DNA from: an uncultured Coriobacteriaceae bacterium
Lineage (GTDB): Bacteria; Actinomycetota; Coriobacteriia; Coriobacteriales; Eggerthellaceae
Assembly (NCBI GenBank): GCA_946623915.1
Contig: CAMORQ010000051.1
Coordinates: 1 to 9,650, forward strand
Reading direction: 5' to 3'
DNA: 9,650 nt
Positions within the stretch are counted from its first letter, which is position 1. Each line of letters begins with the position of its first letter. The notes beneath the pieces are model-generated. The model was not told the DNA's origin. It saw only the letters and a list, made by a program, of their open reading frames with translations, and did not search any database. This document shows, in pieces, positions 6,656 to 9,650 of the stretch. Made by a program: the position numbers and the translations under genes.

Positions 6656-6839
6656 GGATGTTCGCCGAGTTGTTGCTGCCTACGACGTTTGTGGCAACTT
6701 TACCTGTAGCGGTCTGCGAGTTGTCGCTTAGACTCTTTTTGATTGACTTGATCTCTTGCTTGTTTTGGAGCGAGATGACGGCGGCGGCGATGGATGCGAT
6801 AGACGCGATAATTCCAAGGATAAGGTTCACAGTCTCCAT
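6642..6839 (-). CDS. Small one-helix membrane protein, candidate effector of the ABC-3C system
   Basis: A 65-residue protein. Residues 5-24 (NLILGIIASIASIAAAVISL) form one strongly hydrophobic helix right after METV, followed by a charged KQEIKSIKKSL stalk and a C-terminal TATGKVATNVVGSNNSANIH segment. That last segment repeats the N-terminal motif of the next gene. The ATG at 6839 is chosen because GGGAGG stands four bases upstream; a TTG at 6851 in frame would add only MGGK. It is the first gene of the operon. Small membrane proteins are plausible toxic or pore-forming outputs in conflict systems, so it may be the effector, or simply a membrane anchor; the sequence cannot tell. Confidence 0.7.
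   Translation of the reverse strand: METVNLILGIIASIASIAAAVISLQNKQEIKSIKKSLSDNSQTATGKVATNVVGSNNSANIHASR
6681..6707 (-). repeat. Shared protein motif, copy 2 (TATGKVATN in the membrane protein)
   Basis: These bases encode T-A-T-G-K-V-A-T-N near the C-terminus of the membrane protein, followed by VVGSNNSANIH. The copy in the next gene continues ITGDSNSYDSHDINIY, so the similarity extends loosely into a G/N/S-rich tail with a hydrophobic-x-G-x-x-N-S pattern. Confidence 0.75.
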
Positions 6840-6880
6840 CTTGCCTCCCAAATGTCAAGTCCAATATTCTAGACCATTAT

Positions 6881-6894
6881 CGAGCGTTCGCTCG
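6881..6894. promoter_or_regulatory. Perfect dyad upstream of the ABC-3C operon
   Basis: CGAGCG-TT-CGCTCG is a perfect inverted repeat about 40 bases upstream of the first ABC-3C start codon. Minus-strand -10-like hexamers TAGAAT (plus 6866-6871) and GATAAT (plus 6876-6881) lie between it and the gene, without a convincing -35. The position suits an operator or a promoter-proximal hairpin; the function is inferred. Confidence 0.4.
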
Positions 6895-6920
6895 TTGCGT
6901 TGCCTCTAATTCTTGCTAAT

Positions 6921-6964
6921 GGTCACAAACTGCCGAACGGACTGGATGACCTCACTTTGTGACC
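6921..6964. repeat. 9-base perfect inverted repeat in the gap right of the ABC-3C operon
   Basis: GGTCACAAA (6921-6929) and TTTGTGACC (6956-6964) are perfect inverted arms around a 26-base loop. The gap 6852-7038 otherwise holds no gene. There is no T-run to make it a classical terminator; a regulator-binding dyad or a remnant end of a mobile piece are both possible. Confidence 0.45.
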
Positions 6965-7038
6965 GACCTTTAGCCTATTTGCATGGTTAAGGGACGGTTC
7001 GTTTGTGCTGGCCTATGTCAATCGAAAGGCAGGCCGAC

Positions 7039-7310
7039 ATGGACGGAGACGACCATAGCATCGACGACGAGGAAGAGGTCGCAGCGCAGGCGGGCGGCCA
7101 AGAAGGGGTCGCGCAGGCGGAAGAGCCGCAGGCAGTGGACTCGGAGAGGGGCTACCAGGCGCTTCTCGCCAAGCAGGAGGCTCGCATCAAGGAGCTTGAG
7201 GGGCAAGTGGCCGAGGCTGCCAAGAGCGCCGAGGTGGCGGACGCCCTGCGCGGCGAAATCCAGCAGGTGAAGGCCAGGCGGCCGATGAGCGCATCGCCTT
7301 CGCGGCAGAC
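7039..7310 (+). pseudogene. Remnant of a phage scaffold-like (acidic coiled-coil) protein, N-terminal part
   Basis: From the ATG at 7039 (AGG five bases upstream) the frame gives an acidic start (MDGDDHSIDDEEEVAAQAGG) and a coiled coil (YQALLAKQEARIKELEGQVA ... ALRGEIQQVKA), the layout of phage capsid scaffold proteins. Around 7271-7280 the sense moves to another frame, which continues ADERIAFAADMA, as expected if one C of a GCCCAG was lost. The gene then runs straight into BspA-like sequence, so most of its C-terminus is missing. In-frame starts at 7003 (TTG) and 7015 (ATG) would add a few residues. The function is an inference from overall layout; it is surely not intact. Confidence 0.55.
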
Positions 7311-7705
7311 ATGGCGACGTTCGCAACCATGAACCTGACCCACCTCTTCTACTCATGCACGGCGCTGGAGGTGGTCTCCGGTTTGGGCAACCTCGCAGGT
7401 GTCAAGTCGTGCGGTTCGCGTTCGCTTCGCGCTCGTCGTCCGCCGAGCTGGACTTCCGAGGCTTCGACCCGTCTGCGCTCACCGACCTGACCTACTGCTT
7501 CTCGGGGTGCTCGTCGCTGGTGACGATCTACGCCGACGCCACCTGGGCGCTGCCTTCGAGCGGGGTTTCGGACTCGCAGTGCTTCTATAACTGCTACAAG
7601 CTGACGGGCGGCAACGGAACCACGTATGCAAGCAGCAGGACGGTTTATACCCACTTCCGTATCGATACGACGGCTACGCCTGGTTACCTGACTGTCTCTG
7701 CTTGA
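7311..7705 (+). pseudogene. Remnant of a BspA-like leucine-rich-repeat (DUF285) phage tail/surface protein
   Basis: Two frames carry successive BspA-type repeats. The first (about 7311-7405) reads TFATMNLTHLFYSCTALEVV ... GLGNLAGVKSC; the second (about 7417-7705) reads ELDFRGFDPSALTDLTYCFS, CSSLVTIYADATWALPSSG and ends RIDTTATPGYLTVSA. F-x-x-C-x-x-L spacings are typical of DUF285/BspA repeats, here of the kind found at the ends of coriobacterial prophage tail proteins. A one-base loss around 7405-7420 breaks the frame, and the N-terminal bulk is absent because it is joined to the scaffold-like remnant. The end overlaps the convergent XRE gene by 32 bases. Confidence 0.7.
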
Positions 7706-8585
7706 CATGCTCTTTGGCTACGGTATTTGCGTCAGTCTGGGTAATATCCGAGAACATTTCATCAACGATGCGGACATGGCATTCATAAGCTGCATACCTG
7801 CTGGACCTCACCGCATTTTCCGCTTCCTGCAGGCGTGTTGCAGCATCCCTGAATCGGGATTTTGCCGCCATTTGCCCCATGATGGAGTCTGGGTGGTTGT
7901 CACTGAGTACGTCTGCGTCTCTCAGTTCTATTTCCGCACTTGCAATGCGTTCCATAAGCAGATTGTATTGGGCATCGCCGACCTCAGACAGGCAGAGCAC
8001 AAGGTCTTTAAACGCTGCTGCGGTCAGCATTCGATTGAGCACTGCCCTGCAAGCTTCTGGCTCGGCATTCGCCTTCGCGACCATATCATTCACGAGGTAT
8101 TTTTCCCATTCCTCATGGTCTCCGCCGTTGCCGCCAGACTGTTCCGGAAGCCACTCCGCACTAACTTTTCTCGTCATACGCTCGATGGACAGAACAGCCT
8201 CGCCGCTGAGACCAAGGAAGTCAGCAATATCTTGGAGCTCGTACGTATCACAATCGGTCTCCCTGATGAGAAAACCTACTGGCTTTCCGAATATGTCAGC
8301 CAGATCTACGAGGTCATCCCATTGAGGAAACTGATCTCCTTTTCGAAATCGGCTGATCTTTCTCGCAATCGCCTTGCGGCCGTTCTCCCTTTCCACTGCA
8401 TAGCGGTCATCGGCTAGCGAGGCATCATCGGCACCGTTACGCTTTTGATAGAGCAGACGCGCAAGGCCGATATTGCTAATGCCTCTGCGCCCCTTTTCTA
8501 TTTCATAGCTTTCCATCAAACCGCTGAGTCTCTTTGGAAAAATGTCCTTAGGGCGATCTTTGCGGACGTACATTGTCTTAATCAT
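7674..8585 (-). CDS. XRE-family (phage repressor-like) transcription regulator
   Basis: A 303-residue protein with an N-terminal helix-turn-helix spread over about residues 35-108: ISNIGLARLLYQ (first helix), a polar insert of some 25 residues, KAIARKISRFRKGDQFPQW (recognition helix and R-F-x-K-G turn), then LVDLADIFGKPVGFLIRE. The rest is helical and carries a long charged coiled-coil-like region (about 205-285); no peptidase motif for self-cleavage was seen. The ATG at 8585 has GAGG almost touching it; the ATG at 8573 in frame is the other choice. It is divergent from the small membrane gene at 8716 and the inverted repeat at 8602-8633 lies between them, so it probably represses itself and its neighbour. 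Confidence 0.75.
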   Translation of the reverse strand: MIKTMYVRKDRPKDIFPKRLSGLMESYEIEKGRRGISNIGLARLLYQKRNGADDASLADDRYAVERENGRKAIARKISRFRKGDQFPQWDDLVDLADIFGKPVGFLIRETDCDTYELQDIADFLGLSGEAVLSIERMTRKVSAEWLPEQSGGNGGDHEEWEKYLVNDMVAKANAEPEACRAVLNRMLTAAAFKDLVLCLSEVGDAQYNLLMERIASAEIELRDADVLSDNHPDSIMGQMAAKSRFRDAATRLQEAENAVRSSRYAAYECHVRIVDEMFSDITQTDANTVAKEHVKQRQSGNQA

Positions 8586-8601
8586 TCCTCATTAACAACA
8601 G

Positions 8602-8633
8602 ATAAGACAATTATAGGACATATACCGTCTTAT
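8602..8633. promoter_or_regulatory. Operator/promoter region between the XRE gene and the divergent membrane gene
   Basis: ATAAGAC (8602-8608) and GTCTTAT (8627-8633) are perfect 7-base inverted arms 18 bases apart, and a third half-site GTCTTA lies at 8575-8580 within the start of the XRE gene. A perfect minus-strand TATAAT (plus 8610-8615) sits between the arms, in position to drive the XRE gene; its -35 is weak. A repressor bound at the arms would cover this promoter, consistent with autorepression. Confidence 0.55.
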
Positions 8634-8715
8634 TTACCGATGGCATGATAGCACTGTCGAAAGTGAGCACCCCAGTGGAAGCGGTGCTGAAGTGAAAGAA
8701 AGTGAGGAAAAGGCA

Positions 8716-9060
8716 ATGACGACTTGGGACTATGCGCAATTGTCGCATCTGGCGAAAGAGCTCGGTGGGCCTCAGGCGCTGATCAGCAATATCAGAGCGG
8801 GCGGGATTTCCGTTGGAAGAATCCAGGGTGGAGTAATCGGTTCTGTAGCCACGCTAGTCGCAGGTGGAATCGGACTGTATGCCTACGACAAGCACCAGAG
8901 GAAGATCGCTCTTGCTGAACAGAGTGCAACCATTCTCAAGGCGAACATCGAAGTATACGAAGAGGCACATTCGTCAACAGAAGTTGATGAGGCTACGAGA
9001 GAGACGCAACATAGTGAGGAGGAAACGGTAACTGAATCCAGTGGCGGCGAAGAGGCCTAG
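8716..9060 (+). CDS. Small single-pass membrane protein of unknown function
   Basis: A 114-residue protein starting MTTWDYAQLSHLAKELGGPQ; the N-terminal W-D-x-x-x-L-x-x-x-A-K-x-x-G-G-P pattern looks like that of small proteins paired with phage-type regulators in Gram-positive genomes, which I recall but cannot verify. Residues about 39-58 (GVIGSVATLVAGGIGLYAYD) form one glycine-rich transmembrane helix; the tail is strongly acidic (EEETVTESSGGEEA) and probably disordered. The ATG at 8716 is preferred over the in-frame GTG at 8692 because AGGAAAAGG lies just upstream. It is divergent from the XRE repressor and followed by a terminator, so it is a single-gene unit probably under that repressor. 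Function unknown. Confidence 0.7.
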   Translation: MTTWDYAQLSHLAKELGGPQALISNIRAGGISVGRIQGGVIGSVATLVAGGIGLYAYDKHQRKIALAEQSATILKANIEVYEEAHSSTEVDEATRETQHSEEETVTESSGGEEA

Positions 9061-9092
9061 CCACCAGATTCATTAGACAGCCACTACCACGA

Positions 9093-9130
9093 GGAGCCCC
9101 GGTATGTACCAGGGCTCCAATTCGTTCTTA
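9093..9130 (+). terminator. Intrinsic terminator after the small membrane gene
   Basis: GGAGCCC (9093-9099) pairs with GGGCTCC (9112-9118), with an inner GGTA/TACC pair closing a tiny loop, and is followed by AATTCGTTCTT. The hairpin stands about 30 bases after the stop at 9060. Confidence 0.7.
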
Positions 9131-9147
9131 TACCTTGCAGCGGATAC

Positions 9148-9370
9148 TTAGATCTCTCGGGACTTGCAGTAGAGCGGGTCGCCCTCTCCGACCAGCACAT
9201 CCCACCGCCATTGCGGGGTCTCGGTGCCGGACTGGCAGAGCGCATCGAGGGGCATGACTTTTTGCTCGGGCGAGCAGGGGCAAAGGTCTGCCTTGATGTG
9301 GGCCATGTCTTCGGCCTGGCCGGCGAGCTTTTTTATCCGGGGACCATGCTTTCGGCACGCGATCCCCCAT
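9148..9370 (-). pseudogene. Small unrecognised gene broken by one extra G after the start
   Basis: An excellent start (GGGAGG, six bases, then ATG at 9370) is followed by GGGGG. As given, the frame then reads an arginine/proline-rich nonsense-like protein. If one G of the run is dropped, 73 sensible residues follow: MGIACRKHGPRIKKLAGQAE, then DMAHIKADLCPCSPEQKV, ending TPQWRWDVLVGEGDPLYCKS and REI before a TAA at 9148-9150. Cys and His spacing (C-x-x-H early, later C-x-C) hints at metal binding, but I know no such family. The break may be a real mutation, a phase-variable run or a sequencing error in a homopolymer. The gene is convergent with the small membrane gene upstream of the terminator at 9093. 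Confidence 0.55.
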
Positions 9371-9392
9371 CCTCAACCTCCCAAATCAAAAA

Positions 9393-9534
9393 CTCAATCT
9401 GTAACACCTAGACTCGATTTGAGCAGATATCTGTTACAGATTGAGACGTTTCGGCAGAGTGATTCCCGTTTGTCTTGATTTGTAACAGGTAGAGGCAAAA
9501 AACTCGACTTGATGTTACAGATTTAGACAAACGG
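9393..9534. repeat. Cluster of four GTCTnAATCTGTAACA-type motifs in two inverted pairs
   Basis: CTCAATCTGTAACA (9393-9406) and its exact reverse complement (9432-9445) form one 14-base perfect pair. The second pair is 9466-9487 and 9513-9534, 22-base arms matching at 19 positions, each containing a variant (TTGATTTGTAACA and, inverted, CTAAATCTGTAACA). Spacing between arms is about 25 bases in both pairs. No gene lies in 9377-9620. The arrangement suits binding sites for a dimeric DNA-binding protein, or integrase/replication sites; a promoter element cannot be excluded. Confidence 0.7.
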
Positions 9535-9550
9535 CTGCCGACCCGCGCGA

Positions 9551-9598
9551 AAACAAAAGAGGCCGCATACGAACCCGTGGAGGGATTCGTATGCGGCC
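9551..9598 (-). terminator. Strong intrinsic terminator for the gene at the right edge
   Basis: A perfect 13-base stem (9561-9573 with 9586-9598, GGCCGCATACGAA and its complement) around a 12-base loop. Read on the minus strand it is followed by TCTTTTGTTTT, the normal U-rich tail. It stands some 23 bases after the stop of the minus-strand gene that enters from the right. Confidence 0.85.
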
Positions 9599-9620
9599 GA
9601 CAGGGGGTATGCGGCGAAAA

Positions 9621-9650
9621 CTAGGCCATGAGCAGGCCGGTCTCCGCGAC
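9621..9650 (-). CDS. C-terminal end of a gene entering from the right edge
   Basis: On the minus strand the last bases read V-A-E-T-G-L-L-M-A followed by TAG at 9621-9623, and the strong terminator at 9551-9598 lies just downstream in the same direction. Together these support the tail of a real gene. Nine residues are too few to say what it is. Confidence 0.5.
   Translation of the reverse strand, partial: VAETGLLMA

Noticed and set aside
7707..8417. Long plus-strand open frame of 236 codons opposite the XRE gene
   Set aside because: It is the complement of the XRE-family gene, has no ribosome site and its protein has no recognisable domain; the minus-strand reading has an HTH and conserved turn.
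8666..8688. AGCACC/GGTGCT 6-base hairpin upstream of the small membrane gene
   Set aside because: Short stem with an 11-base loop and no T-run; expected by chance in a window of this size.
9211..9478. Plus-strand open frames of 66-84 codons
   Set aside because: They oppose the minus-strand gene at 9148-9370, which has a far better start, and they run into the repeat cluster.
9393..9534. CRISPR array
   Set aside because: The repeats are short, in alternating orientation, imperfect, and there are no regular unique spacers and no cas genes.

Overview
The window looks like an accessory (defence and mobile-element) region of an actinobacterial gut-type genome, most likely class Coriobacteriia (Collinsella/Olsenella/Eggerthella-like). 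This is inferred from the GC-rich third codon positions of several genes, strong GGAGG-type ribosome sites, and a prophage BspA-like leucine-rich repeat tail fragment of a kind I associate with that class. No rRNA, tRNA, CRISPR array or complete insertion sequence was seen.

Left part (1-1379): a minus-strand ParE/RelE-Phd/YefM type II toxin-antitoxin pair with an operator-like inverted repeat upstream, then a plus-strand AlpA/excisionase-like small DNA-binding protein, then about 380 bases with no convincing gene.

Centre-left (1380-3750): a compact two-gene type II restriction-modification operon. The methyltransferase is a Dcm/M.EcoRII-like C5-cytosine enzyme with an N-terminal helix-turn-helix. 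Its stop overlaps the start of an EcoRII-like endonuclease that keeps the D-x24-K-x12-E catalytic pattern and an EcoRII-N-like effector region. Specificity is predicted to be CCWGG. It is followed by an unrecognised plus-strand ORF (3789-4352) whose end runs antisense into the next operon.

Centre-right (4113-6839, minus strand): a four-gene operon with every junction overlapping, which I read as an ABC-three-component (ABC-3C) conflict system. Transcription order is a one-helix membrane protein, a CTD-type protein, a Middle-Component-6-like small protein, and a DUF2326-type ABC ATPase. The membrane protein and the CTD protein share a short motif (GKVATN followed by a G/N/S-rich stretch) whose codons differ only synonymously. 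I take it as a candidate interaction or self-assembly motif and as the most interesting signal in the window.

Right part (7039-9650): degenerate prophage pieces (a scaffold-like N-terminus with a frameshift joined to a frameshifted BspA-like tail C-terminus); a minus-strand XRE-family repressor divergent from a small membrane protein, with an operator-like inverted repeat between them; a plus-strand terminator; a small minus-strand gene broken by one extra G; a cluster of four copies of a motif with consensus GTCTnAATCTGTAACA, a fifth copy of which lies at 716-730 beside the excisionase-like gene; and a strong terminator serving a minus-strand gene that enters from the right edge.

Taken together, this is a defence island (toxin-antitoxin, EcoRII-type R-M, ABC-3C) set among decayed prophage genes. 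R-M would cut unmodified incoming DNA, ABC-3C would presumably act as a second, abortive-type layer through its membrane protein, and the XRE and AlpA-like regulators are the remaining mobile-element control genes.
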